Shown here in pieces: positions 29,201-37,061 of a DNA stretch of 64,000 bases. The notes under the pieces were generated by a model, which was not told where the DNA came from, ran no database searches, and saw nothing but the letters and a program-made list of their open reading frames with translations. Position numbers and translations under genes: made by a program. Each line of letters begins with the position of its first letter. The stretch's first letter is position 1. Source of the stretch: SMWN01 sp965221455 (lineage in GTDB: Bacteria > Pseudomonadota > Gammaproteobacteria > Eutrophobiales > Eutrophobiaceae); contig OZ244890.1 in the NCBI GenBank assembly GCA_965221455.1, forward strand, positions 62,001-126,000. The letters run 5' to 3'.

Positions 29201-29709
29201 CTAACCAGGTGCAAGATGAGCGTACCAGCGAAAGCGAGCCTGCAGCGCAGTATCGAATTCCCGCCGCTGACCTTAATAAAATCCGCATTTGCAACCGTTT
29301 GCGGCACGGCGAATCATTTGATCTAAATCAATTTTCCGTCGATAAAGAGACCAGGTTGACCGGTCATTACCGAGTCGATAACGATGCATCCAATGCGCAC
29401 AAGTTAGCGCTTGTCAACACCACTACCGGCGAGATTCAATCGGTTGAGATTGATCGCAAAAAATTAATTAATGAACTCAACGAAACTGAATGGTGCGTTG
29501 CTCCCGCTGAAGCAGATGTGGTGATAATTAACTCTGTTCATAAAAACTATACAACCAAAGTTAAGACGGATGATTTACCCAAACAACCAATCCCCGCAGG
29601 ATATTATTTGATTAAGAGCTTTTCTGGAAAAAGAGTCGAATTAACCAGCCAAAATGGTACTGTTTATAATGCGGATGTTAAGATTCTGGAATATGTAAAA
29701 CACACCTGA
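26287..29709 (+). CDS. cas9: CRISPR-associated endonuclease Cas9 (type II-C)
   Basis: RNA-guided double-strand DNA nuclease. From the TTG at 26287 the product is 1140 residues, in the type II-C size range. RuvC-I is FSFDVGMTSLGIAV (Asp13); the arginine-rich bridge helix (ARRRRQFRTREAHKARE) follows near residue 50. RuvC-II is AVHIEFIREDF (Glu550). The HNH domain has YDIDHIFPDKDGGPDS (Asp626, His627) and Asn641. RuvC-III is DHRHHAVDAM (His772/773, Asp776). All catalytic residues are present, so an active nuclease is expected. Residues about 800-1140 should hold the PAM-interacting domain, which I cannot match to a known one. A TTG at 26251 in frame is a weaker start. G+C looks higher than in flanking genes. 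Confidence 0.97.
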   Translation: MTKPTQGTNFSFDVGMTSLGIAVNKNGEIEHADVLLMHEDAGAVNDQARRRRQFRTREAHKAREGALESLWQSIGKQPLQRKRFNKTKNAKGKREFSKTKADARLEREFPKIGDNTVYASSLLRIMLLEGEPLEDWQIYKALHAAIQRRGYDEQVPWKNREQDAETSKKDKNPGEQVKHFKKQLRDMTADEQYHLPCYYDAWKMGLWDSQSKEIIAIRQPRRTEKDRARGYNASRELVTKEITTLLECAAEKIPELKAHLSKDQLNQLLYGEQGNAVHPQYPSYSQVDGLLGQKYPRFENRIVAKCALMPRLNVCRSAKPLVIEVGFLMRLVNWRYECEDEQGTKSVKSLDSTQIGTEFSKCEAAWKKKSREYDAEEYAKCFKLTKSKLAKLAEQLDGSLKPGHEKIEASKHTGRSRFSQPALYLMKQLILSDKTPDTFHDELSQKLATLQAKKPNAEFGYPLFPDTSYQYFAEDLECLNKMGDSRESIHMPAISLAERYLDENNNVETAILKVINSCNWPQLRHRLHVFHHELENLTEKFGKPDAVHIEFIREDFLGDNKKREYTKQANAGRQERDDAKSALKERRIAVNEKNILRYRLFVEQNEQCVYTGKSLDCTRLESYDIDHIFPDKDGGPDSQYNFVLTRSETNQKKGKRLPCECDFIDWSSFKTRVNGLPLGKNKKKILLASTRQETEELIDKYTGLAGTAHIARLARDIACLKFGWQPGAKDKQQRVFVFSGGLTSKVAKKYKLYGTLGDGSKPYQKDRSDHRHHAVDAMVISYLRQWARDKNKTMFFKFPTGVDAGYFAEKLREVYPRYITKMRAAIAEQPGAKKIGEDNTPYILRNKKQRAIKEFKNVSKDTDERGQWYENKSESGKGTSQHGYLFYKDDQGKLQAKTVHSFRSPFAALKEVEKKASEILGDQNDPLFYTGKGIRLPSQNKITATQLGRSAWLKFDDYKIVKINTKEIIICTNQVQDERTSESEPAAQYRIPAADLNKIRICNRLRHGESFDLNQFSVDKETRLTGHYRVDNDASNAHKLALVNTTTGEIQSVEIDRKKLINELNETEWCVAPAEADVVIINSVHKNYTTKVKTDDLPKQPIPAGYYLIKSFSGKRVELTSQNGTVYNADVKILEYVKHT

Positions 29710-29718
29710 TGAGTAAAA

Positions 29719-30609
29719 ATGAGCTATCACGTGCTTCATTTGATGTCGCCCGACATTCATCTACACAAGGAACGCGGCTTATTGCGCTATGAACGCGGCG
29801 ATGAGCGGCGACAATTGCCGATTGAAGATATTCGCGGCGTTGTCATCGTAACCGAAAAGGTCACCCTCACCGACCGTCTGATTGCTGCCTTGCTGGAAAA
29901 CGGTGCGTTTATCCTGCACTGCGATAAAAAATACCGCCCGCTTGGATTAACAGAGCCGCTACCCAAAATCATCAAGCGCGATGTCGCCTATCATCAGGCA
30001 CGTTGCAGCAAAAAATTGCAAACCGATATTTGGCGGCGCATTTTGCGTGGCAAGATTGACAACCAGCGCATCTTACTGCACAGAATCGGCGCACGTCACG
30101 ACTATCTGGCAATGCGATTAAGCGATGAAAAACTGAATGAATCGGCATGCGCACGTTATTACTGGCGCGAATATTTCACTTGTTGCGGTTGTACCGGCTT
30201 AACCCGGCGACACGATGATGCAAGCGAAGTCAACAAGATGCTCAACTACGCTTACGCCGTGTTGGGCGCGATTTGCCACCGCTCGATTGTTGCGCATGGC
30301 ATGAGCCCGCTGTTCGGCGTGCATCATCGTGCGAATTTTCACAACCATCCACTGGTGTATGATGTGATCGAACCCTTGCGTCCGTTTATTGACTATCAAC
30401 TATATCGCTACCTGACTGGCGACGGCGAGAAAACAATCAAGGAATGGGTGCTTTTTTCGCAGGGCTGCTGGGACACCATCGACGTGACGTACAACAACAA
30501 TAAATTAAAATTAATCGATGGCGTTGATGTGTATATGAATTCGCTTGCCAAAACATTCGCAAGCAAAGAACCGGAGCACCTGTGTCCGCCCAGGCTCAAA
30601 GCAGTCTAA
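29719..30609 (+). CDS. cas1: CRISPR integrase Cas1 (type II)
   Basis: With Cas2, integrates new spacers. The 296-residue protein has the family's metal-binding residues: Glu141 in NESACARYYW, histidines in GVHHRANFH (202-208), and Asp215/Glu218 in YDVIEPLRP. It starts 9 bases after the cas9 stop, in an operon with cas9 and cas2. No csn2 or cas4 is present anywhere in the locus, which defines subtype II-C. Confidence 0.97.
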   Translation: MSYHVLHLMSPDIHLHKERGLLRYERGDERRQLPIEDIRGVVIVTEKVTLTDRLIAALLENGAFILHCDKKYRPLGLTEPLPKIIKRDVAYHQARCSKKLQTDIWRRILRGKIDNQRILLHRIGARHDYLAMRLSDEKLNESACARYYWREYFTCCGCTGLTRRHDDASEVNKMLNYAYAVLGAICHRSIVAHGMSPLFGVHHRANFHNHPLVYDVIEPLRPFIDYQLYRYLTGDGEKTIKEWVLFSQGCWDTIDVTYNNNKLKLIDGVDVYMNSLAKTFASKEPEHLCPPRLKAV

Positions 30610-30611
30610 AA

Positions 30612-30935
30612 ATGGGCTGGATGTTGGTGTTGTTTGATTTGCCGGTCAGCAGCAAACGCGAACGCGACCGTGCAACCAAATTTCGCAAGCAATTACTGGA
30701 TGATGGCTACAGTATGCTGCAGTTTTCGGTGTATATGCGCTCCTGTGCTTCGTGGGAGCGCATGAAAAAACATTCAACCAGATTGCAAATCTATGCCCCG
30801 CAGGGCGGCAATATTCGTGCGATTTTGATGACCGAAAAACAATGGGCGAAATCCATTGCTATCATCAGTGAAGACTATAGAAAACAAAAGAAAGCGGACA
30901 ACCCGCATCAGTTGAATATTTTTGAAAACTGGTAA
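30612..30935 (+). CDS. cas2: CRISPR-associated protein Cas2
   Basis: Structural partner of Cas1 in spacer acquisition. The ATG at 30612 gives MGWMLVLFDLPVSSKRERDRA, the ferredoxin-like fold start with the conserved Asp, and 107 residues in all. A GTG at 30582, inside the cas1 3' end, would add ten residues. The C-terminus (NPHQLNIFENW) fits type II Cas2. The 3' end may be overlapped on the opposite strand by the tracrRNA terminator region. Confidence 0.95.
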   Translation: MGWMLVLFDLPVSSKRERDRATKFRKQLLDDGYSMLQFSVYMRSCASWERMKKHSTRLQIYAPQGGNIRAILMTEKQWAKSIAIISEDYRKQKKADNPHQLNIFENW

Positions 30936-31058
30936 GCACCAGGTAAAGTACAGTGCCTGGACAGCCGCTACGATAGTTAAGATTCCCCAATCTTGCATGT
31001 AGCAGTAGTCGGCTATCCAGGGTGTAAACTCAAATACATAAGTAATCCAACCGCTATT
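30936..31058 (-). ncRNA. Candidate tracrRNA
   Basis: Between cas2 and the array the minus strand carries an anti-repeat in two arms. Arm one (31014-31030) is complementary, with a few mismatches, to the 3' half of the crRNA repeat. Arm two (30976-30988) pairs GGGGAATC with the repeat GATTCCCC and AAC with its first GTT, leaving a 2x2 U-rich internal loop. About 25 bases separate the arms, against 5 in the repeat. Free RNA can also fold on itself (CCTGGA 30956-30961 with TCCAGG 31016-31021, and an AAGATT/AATCTT hairpin). The tail contains a CCAGG/CCTGG hairpin at 30939-30960. Exact ends are unknown. Transcription may begin from the -10 motif in the adjacent repeat. Confidence 0.6.
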
Positions 31059-31065
31059 CCCACGT

Positions 31066-34064
31066 AGTGTAACACGCTGGAAAAAGGGGGGGAATCAAAA
31101 CGGTTTGTAAGTATTCAGTATCGCGTGAGCTAGTGTAACACGCTGGAAAAAGGGGGGGAATCAAAACAGTATGATCAGCTTGACGAATTAGAGGATCAGT
31201 GTAACACGCTGGAAAAAGGGGGGGAATCAAAACCGATTGGCGACGGGAATCACCATGACGAACAGTGTAACACGCTGGAAAAAGGGGGGGAATCAAAACG
31301 GGTAGTAAGCTAATATCATTCTGCTGTCCAGTGTAACACGCTGGAAAAAGGGGGGGAATCAAAACCCCATACACGAGATGTTAAAGTCTACTACAAGTGT
31401 AACACGCTGGAAAAAGGGGGGGAATCAAAACTTAGTCTTGTACATTGATTCGTCTGCTTGAAGTGTAACACGCTGGAAAAAGGGGGGGAATCAAAACGGT
31501 GATCACAATCTGTTTAATATCGAGCGTAGTGTAACACGCTGGAAAAAGGGGGGGAATCAAAACTACGATACAGATGCTATTTATATTCGTGGAAGTGTAA
31601 CACGCTGGAAAAAGGGGGGGAATCAAAACAACGCGTGTTACTTATTCACGATGCCGTTAAGTGTAACACGCTGGAAAAAGGGGGGGAATCAAAACACGAA
31701 GTTTAATGGTGAGGTTAGAAAGATGAGTGTAACACGCTGGAAAAAGGGGGGGAATCAAAACGAATATCTCCCTTTGCAATACCTCGGTTAAAGTGTAACA
31801 CGCTGGAAAAAGGGGGGGAATCAAAACCATTCTAACCAGCAAAGGAGAGAATCATGAAGTGTAACACGCTGGAAAAAGGGGGGGAATCAAAACCGACTAC
31901 TAGCCATCTTCATGTCGTCATCAAGTGTAACACGCTGGAAAAAGGGGGGGAATCAAAACTGATTACCGTAATACGGTTGAATCGTTAGAGTGTAACACGC
32001 TGGAAAAAGGGGGGGAATCAAAACTATGCTCATCGTCCAGATAGTAAACATCCTAGTGTAACACGCTGGAAAAAGGGGGGGAATCAAAACTATTTCATCA
32101 CTGGTAAGTTAGGTTCTGGAGTGTAACACGCTGGAAAAAGGGGGGGAATCAAAACTTAGAACAGGATAAGATGATAATTATTTCTAGTGTAACACGCTGG
32201 AAAAAGGGGGGGAATCAAAACATTGACCAAGATACTAACGTAACATCCTTGAGTGTAACACGCTGGAAAAAGGGGGGGAATCAAAACACTTTGGTATTGT
32301 TGAATATCTCCCTTTGGAGTGTAACACGCTGGAAAAAGGGGGGGAATCAAAACTAAAGACACTTTCGGAACTGATATCATCCCAGTGTAACACGCTGGAA
32401 AAAGGGGGGGAATCAAAACTATCAACGCTTCTATACCTCAATCCAAAAAGTGTAACACGCTGGAAAAAGGGGGGGAATCAAAACTTGTTACGTCTTATTG
32501 ATTCACCGGTCTCGAGTGTAACACGCTGGAAAAAGGGGGGGAATCAAAACGGTACGCAGCGTCTACAGACACGTGGACGTAGTGTAACACGCTGGAAAAA
32601 GGGGGGGAATCAAAACAAAGATTTGGTAGTAGGTGCTCTTGAGTCAGTGTAACACGCTGGAAAAAGGGGGGGAATCAAAACACTTGCGTTTAAATTTTGT
32701 TGATATAAAAGAGTGTAACACGCTGGAAAAAGGGGGGGAATCAAAACTTGCACTTGAGTCTTTGGACGCTCAAAAAAGTGTAACACGCTGGAAAAAGGGG
32801 GGGAATCAAAACATCAGTGTTAATGTGATTTTTGTAGTCATTAGTGTAACACGCTGGAAAAAGGGGGGGAATCAAAACCATTACGTATCTCTGTCAAGTC
32901 TCTATCGAAGTGTAACACGCTGGAAAAAGGGGGGGAATCAAAACTGTCGTGCCGTTCGGATGTTGCGTCTCTTTAGTGTAACACGCTGGAAAAAGGGGGG
33001 GAATCAAAACCAAAAATCGCATGTACTTGCCTGCGTATTCAGTGTAACACGCTGGAAAAAGGGGGGGAATCAAAACTCAACAACCTAAGGGTTGAAAAAG
33101 GGTATAAGTGTAACACGCTGGAAAAAGGGGGGGAATCAAAACAAAACTTGAGATATCATCAGATGAACACGCAGTGTAACACGCTGGAAAAAGGGGGGGA
33201 ATCAAAACGTTGGTGTCATCCGAAAAAAACCTTGATAGAGTGTAACACGCTGGAAAAAGGGGGGGAATCAAAACTACTTGTCAAAAGCTTTAACATCTTT
33301 CATCAGTGTAACACGCTGGAAAAAGGGGGGGAATCAAAACTGTACTTCGTCGCTGCCGTTTCGTCTTTTTAGTGTAACACGCTGGAAAAAGGGGGGGAAT
33401 CAAAACTCTGTTATTGTCGACAATCACGCGTTCAGAGTGTAACACGCTGGAAAAAGGGGGGGAATCAAAACAATTAACTGACAAAGTAGATAAGTGTCTG
33501 AAGTGTAACACGCTGGAAAAAGGGGGGGAATCAAAACGAACTAGAGGTGGGAGTTTCTCCGTATGATAGTGTAACACGCTGGAAAAAGGGGGGGAATCAA
33601 AACAGCGATGTGACCATCAACAAACTGATCTACAGTGTAACACGCTGGAAAAAGGGGGGGAATCAAAACAACTTTGTTCAGTTTCTTTTTTAATTCGCGA
33701 GTGTAACACGCTGGAAAAAGGGGGGGAATCAAAACTGCTACTATGAGCGTGACCCGAAGTTGCTTAGTGTAACACGCTGGAAAAAGGGGGGGAATCAAAA
33801 CTCTAAATACTGTTCAAAGGATGGTCATGTAAGTGTAACACGCTGGAAAAAGGGGGGGAATCAAAACTGATAATCGCTGGGATAAATTCAACGACTAAGT
33901 GTAACACGCTGGAAAAAGGGGGGGAATCAAAACTCATCGGGATGCTCGTCTAACTCGTAGAGAAGTGTAACACGCTGGAAAAAGGGGGGGAATCAAAACA
34001 CAGCACCATATGCAGTCACAGCGGCTAAAGTGTAACACGCTGGAAAAATGGAGGGAATCAAAAC
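31066..34064 (-). CRISPR. Type II-C CRISPR array, 46 repeats and 45 spacers
   Basis: I counted 46 copies of a 36-bp repeat. On the plus strand each begins AGTGTAACACGCTGG, continues with five A and seven G, and ends AATCAAAAC. The spacers number 45: 38 of 30 bp and 7 of 29 bp. All spacers are different. Repeats 1-45 look identical. The last (34029-34064) has two substitutions in the G run. crRNAs need the repeat to start with GTTTT after the spacer, so the functional transcript is the minus strand. In that orientation each repeat ends with TGTTACACT, an extended -10 promoter like that in Neisseria II-C repeats. Confidence 0.99.
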
Positions 34065-34085
34065 AAACCATTCGAGTGCAGAATT

Positions 34086-34114
34086 ATTCTATAATTTCTA
34101 TAGGCTATAATGAA
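34086..34114 (-). promoter_or_regulatory. Possible leader promoter of the CRISPR array
   Basis: On the minus strand TTCATT and TAGAAT are separated by exactly 17 bases in an A/T-rich stretch, about 20 bases upstream of the degenerate terminal repeat. It would transcribe into the array in the crRNA direction. Confidence 0.4.
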
Positions 34115-34145
34115 CCGCTGCACGTCGGCATATTCAGCGTGTTCC

Positions 34146-34901
34146 TTAAATCAGACCGCCATTAATATTGATTATCTGTCCGGTAATATATGATGCTTCA
34201 TCTGAGGCCAGATAAAGTGCCGCATTCGCCACATCTTGAGGTTGTCCAAATCGCCTCAATGGAATTTCGCTGATACGTTCCTGATAGTAAGTGTGTTGCA
34301 TAAATTCTTGCGCAAACGTCGTTTCAATCCAGCCTGGTGCGACAAGATTGACACGGACATCAGGTGCCACAGTTTTCGCCAGGGATTGACTAAAACCGCG
34401 TACACCAGCTTTAACTGCGGCAAACATTTGTGGATTTCTGCCTCGAAACCCATGGATGGCCAAATCCCATGTCATGTTAATAATACTACCGCGACCCGCC
34501 AGTTCCATGACGGGCACAACAGCCCAACAACAATGAATGGTGCCTTTCAGATCCACATCAATCAACGACTGTAATTTTTCCGGCTCACTGAGTTCAATGC
34601 CTTTGCCTGTCAATATGTCTGCGCCGGCGTTATTCACCCAGATATCAATCCGCCCTAATTCAGACATTGCTTTATCAATGAGAAAGGTCACATCCTTCGG
34701 ACTTGAGATATTCGCTCCAATTGCCGTTGCCTTACCGCCGGCATCTTTAATTTGCTTGACGATATATTCTGCTTTTTCCCTGGAACGATTGTAATTGACA
34801 ATAACATGGGCACCCTCACGGGCGAAAGTTGTCGTGATCGACTCACCAATACCACTACTGCCCCCTGTAACAACGGCGGTTTTATGTTCAAGTCGCGACA
34901 T
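34146..34901 (-). CDS. SDR-family protein lacking the catalytic Tyr
   Basis: A 251-residue Rossmann protein of the FabG-like SDR type. The cofactor motif TGGSSGIG (residues 12-19) and VNNAG are intact, and the C-terminus has ASYITGQIININGG. The active site is altered: the usual YxxxK is FAAVK, so the catalytic Tyr is Phe. The Ser normally about 13 residues before it is missing (NMTWDLAIHG). NAD(P) binding is likely preserved but classical oxidoreductase activity is doubtful. Substrate unknown. It stands alone beside the CRISPR array, divergent from the glycosyltransferase. Confidence 0.85.
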   Translation of the reverse strand: MSRLEHKTAVVTGGSSGIGESITTTFAREGAHVIVNYNRSREKAEYIVKQIKDAGGKATAIGANISSPKDVTFLIDKAMSELGRIDIWVNNAGADILTGKGIELSEPEKLQSLIDVDLKGTIHCCWAVVPVMELAGRGSIINMTWDLAIHGFRGRNPQMFAAVKAGVRGFSQSLAKTVAPDVRVNLVAPGWIETTFAQEFMQHTYYQERISEIPLRRFGQPQDVANAALYLASDEASYITGQIININGGLI

Positions 34902-34972
34902 TTATTAGATAATCTCCGGCAATAATCTCTACTGAGCCGACCTATATTAACCCATTTATTAAAAATTCTGAT

Positions 34973-35830
34973 ATGACTTCTGTTTCTGTAATCATCCCCA
35001 CATTCAATCGAGTCACTTTGCTCGAACGCGCATTGAATTCCGTGTTGGAACAAACACTGCCTGCAAATGAAGTCATTATCGTTGATGACGGATCCACTGA
35101 TAACACGGTGTCCACACTGCAATCTCTTTATTCCAAAAATGAGTTCCCTAAAGTTACTTTTATCGAACAGGAAAATCTGGGCGTGAGTGCGGCACGCAAC
35201 ACCGGTATCAACGCCGCCAAATATGAATGGATTGCTCTGCTGGACTCCGATGATGTCTGGCATCATAACAAGCTCGAAAAACAAATACAGGCGTTAAAGA
35301 ATGCACCGGAGTATCTTATTTGCCATAGTGATGAAGTCTGGATCCGTAATGGCCGCAGAGTCAATAAAAAGAATAAGCATCAAAAGTTCAGCGGACACAT
35401 ATTTCAGCATTGCCTGCCCATGTGTGTTATCTCCCCCTCTGCGGTCTTGATTCATCGCTCAATATTTGACAAGGTCGGTTTATTCGATGAAACCTTGCCT
35501 GCTTGCGAGGATTACGATCTCTGGCTGCGAATCTGTTCGCGTTATCCTGTGTTATATATTGATGAAGCATTGATCACCAAACATGGGGGGCATGATGATC
35601 AGCTATCGCGTAAGTACTGGGGTATGGATCGTTTTAGAATTCAGGCCTTAAATAGAATAATCCCGGAAATTAAACCGTATGACAGTGATCGTGATGCTGC
35701 GATTAAAATGATGCAATACAAAATCAATATTTATCTGACCGGTGCAGAAAAACGTGGGAATACTGAACATGTTAATGAATTCAAATGGTTATTGGAAAAA
35801 TACGCACAACATATGGTCGCTGCATCATAA
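34973..35830 (+). CDS. Glycosyltransferase family 2
   Basis: A 285-residue GT-A fold enzyme. It has VSVIIPTFNRVTLLERAL at the N-terminus, IIVDDGSTDNT, GVSAARNTGI and the metal-binding LLDSDDVWH (DxD), followed by ACEDYDLWLR with the likely catalytic acid. No membrane segment, so it is a cytoplasmic nucleotide-sugar-dependent transferase acting on an unknown acceptor. Such genes are found beside nucleosidase-like and SPL-like genes, as here. Confidence 0.88.
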   Translation: MTSVSVIIPTFNRVTLLERALNSVLEQTLPANEVIIVDDGSTDNTVSTLQSLYSKNEFPKVTFIEQENLGVSAARNTGINAAKYEWIALLDSDDVWHHNKLEKQIQALKNAPEYLICHSDEVWIRNGRRVNKKNKHQKFSGHIFQHCLPMCVISPSAVLIHRSIFDKVGLFDETLPACEDYDLWLRICSRYPVLYIDEALITKHGGHDDQLSRKYWGMDRFRIQALNRIIPEIKPYDSDRDAAIKMMQYKINIYLTGAEKRGNTEHVNEFKWLLEKYAQHMVAAS

Positions 35831-36212
35831 ACGACACTTCGATAAATCAAGCATTGAAACAAATCATTGATTGTTATCTTCTTGACGAAGATAATTGTGA
35901 CATCAAATCAACAAACGACAGAGAGTAATTGCAAACTATTAGCGACAAAGGCTTTTAATCTTTTCATTGACTTTGCCTTGAGTGACATGGTAATTACGAT
36001 TGAAGACGAAAATACAGTCATCAAGAATCTCAATATGAACTATGTGTGTATTTCGGCTATCGGCAAATTTCCAAAATTTAAAGATCTGAAATGTTTTCCT
36101 TGAATGCATGGCACTGTCTGACGCTCAAAATCAGTATACAGGATTTTATTAAATACATTTCAAATATCCAATAATAGCCATCCATCATTGATTAAATCAG
36201 ATAGAGTAAACC
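35831..36212. other. Intergenic, no convincing gene
   Basis: A plus-strand frame ends at 36103 and could start at a GTG near 35897, giving about 68 residues (containing MVITIEDENTVIKNLNMNY). I recognise no family and no good ribosome binding site, so I do not call it. The remainder shows nothing. Confidence 0.4.
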
Positions 36213-37040
36213 ATGGTTCATTTCATTTGTGCAATTCAATGCGAAGCAAAACCCCTCATAGCACACTATCGATTAAAAAAATGTGCTGAATCAAGCTCCT
36301 TCCCTTTATTCATCAGCCGGGATAAATCCATATCTCTAACCATTTCCGGTATCGGCAATATCAACTCCGCCGCCGCAACCGCGTTCACTCATGCTTTTCT
36401 GCAAACGAGCAAACCGGATATTTGGCTAAATATCGGCATTGCCGGTCATCGAACACTGGACATCGGTGAGATCAGCCTGGCACACAAAATCGTCTTTCAG
36501 GCCAATCATCACACATGGTATCCACAAATACTATTTTCACCTCCCTGTCAGTCCATGGAAATATTAAGCAATGATAAACCAGTGATCGATTACGATAGTT
36601 CACTGCCTTCAGAACCCGTATTTGAAATGGAAGCAGCAGGATTCTATGCAACGGCCTGTCGTTTCGCGACAAGTGAGTTAGTTCATGTCATTAAAATCAT
36701 ATCGGATAATCGACATCATCATGTAGATAAAATATCGGACTCAATTATTAATAATTCAGTAAAAAACAAATTATCAACAATTGAGCGAATTCTGGAATCA
36801 TTGAGACTATCAGCGAAAGAACTGGAGTGTTTGAATAAAATGCCGGATTTTTACGATCAAATTATTGAACAATGGCGGTTCACACATGCTGAACGAAGTT
36901 TATTGAAAACATGTCTGAATCGATGGCACGTTTTATGTCCGGATGAAAACCCAATGAAAGAACTTGAGGGAATCGTTCGCGGTAAAGATATCATTCATCA
37001 AATCACGGATAAACTTGATCAAGTTGACATCCGCTTCTAA
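36213..37040 (+). CDS. Nucleoside phosphorylase-like protein
   Basis: A 275-residue protein whose N-terminal two thirds resembles the MTA/SAH nucleosidase-phosphorylase superfamily. It has an ICAIQCEAKPLIAHY start, ISGIGNINSAAATAF, WLNIGIAGH and FEMEAAGFYATA with the ribose-binding Glu. IKIISDN contains the usual catalytic Asp. The last 80 residues are helical and not family-typical. A nucleosidase role is inferred; the substrate cannot be read. It lies 21 bases before the SPL-like gene, suggesting a joint operon. Confidence 0.75.
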   Translation: MVHFICAIQCEAKPLIAHYRLKKCAESSSFPLFISRDKSISLTISGIGNINSAAATAFTHAFLQTSKPDIWLNIGIAGHRTLDIGEISLAHKIVFQANHHTWYPQILFSPPCQSMEILSNDKPVIDYDSSLPSEPVFEMEAAGFYATACRFATSELVHVIKIISDNRHHHVDKISDSIINNSVKNKLSTIERILESLRLSAKELECLNKMPDFYDQIIEQWRFTHAERSLLKTCLNRWHVLCPDENPMKELEGIVRGKDIIHQITDKLDQVDIRF

Positions 37041-37061
37041 AGAAACTTATATCATTCATAA

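Noticed and set aside
30936..31060. tracrRNA transcribed on the plus strand
   Set aside because: The plus strand resembles the crRNA repeat itself, not its complement, and Cas9 guides need the GTTTT end after the spacer. The minus strand is the anti-repeat.
31054..33798. Several long ORFs with repeated PPLFPACYT or TRWKKGGNQN units, on both strands
   Set aside because: They are translations of the CRISPR repeats, whose 66-base period (a multiple of three) keeps frames open. They are not proteins.
26000..34100. csn2 or cas4 gene (types II-A or II-B)
   Set aside because: The region between apt and the array contains only the small ORF, cas9, cas1, cas2 and the RNA region. Neither gene is present.
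34065..34145. tracrRNA on the far side of the array
   Set aside because: No stretch complementary to the repeat was found there. The only anti-repeat-like sequence is next to cas2.
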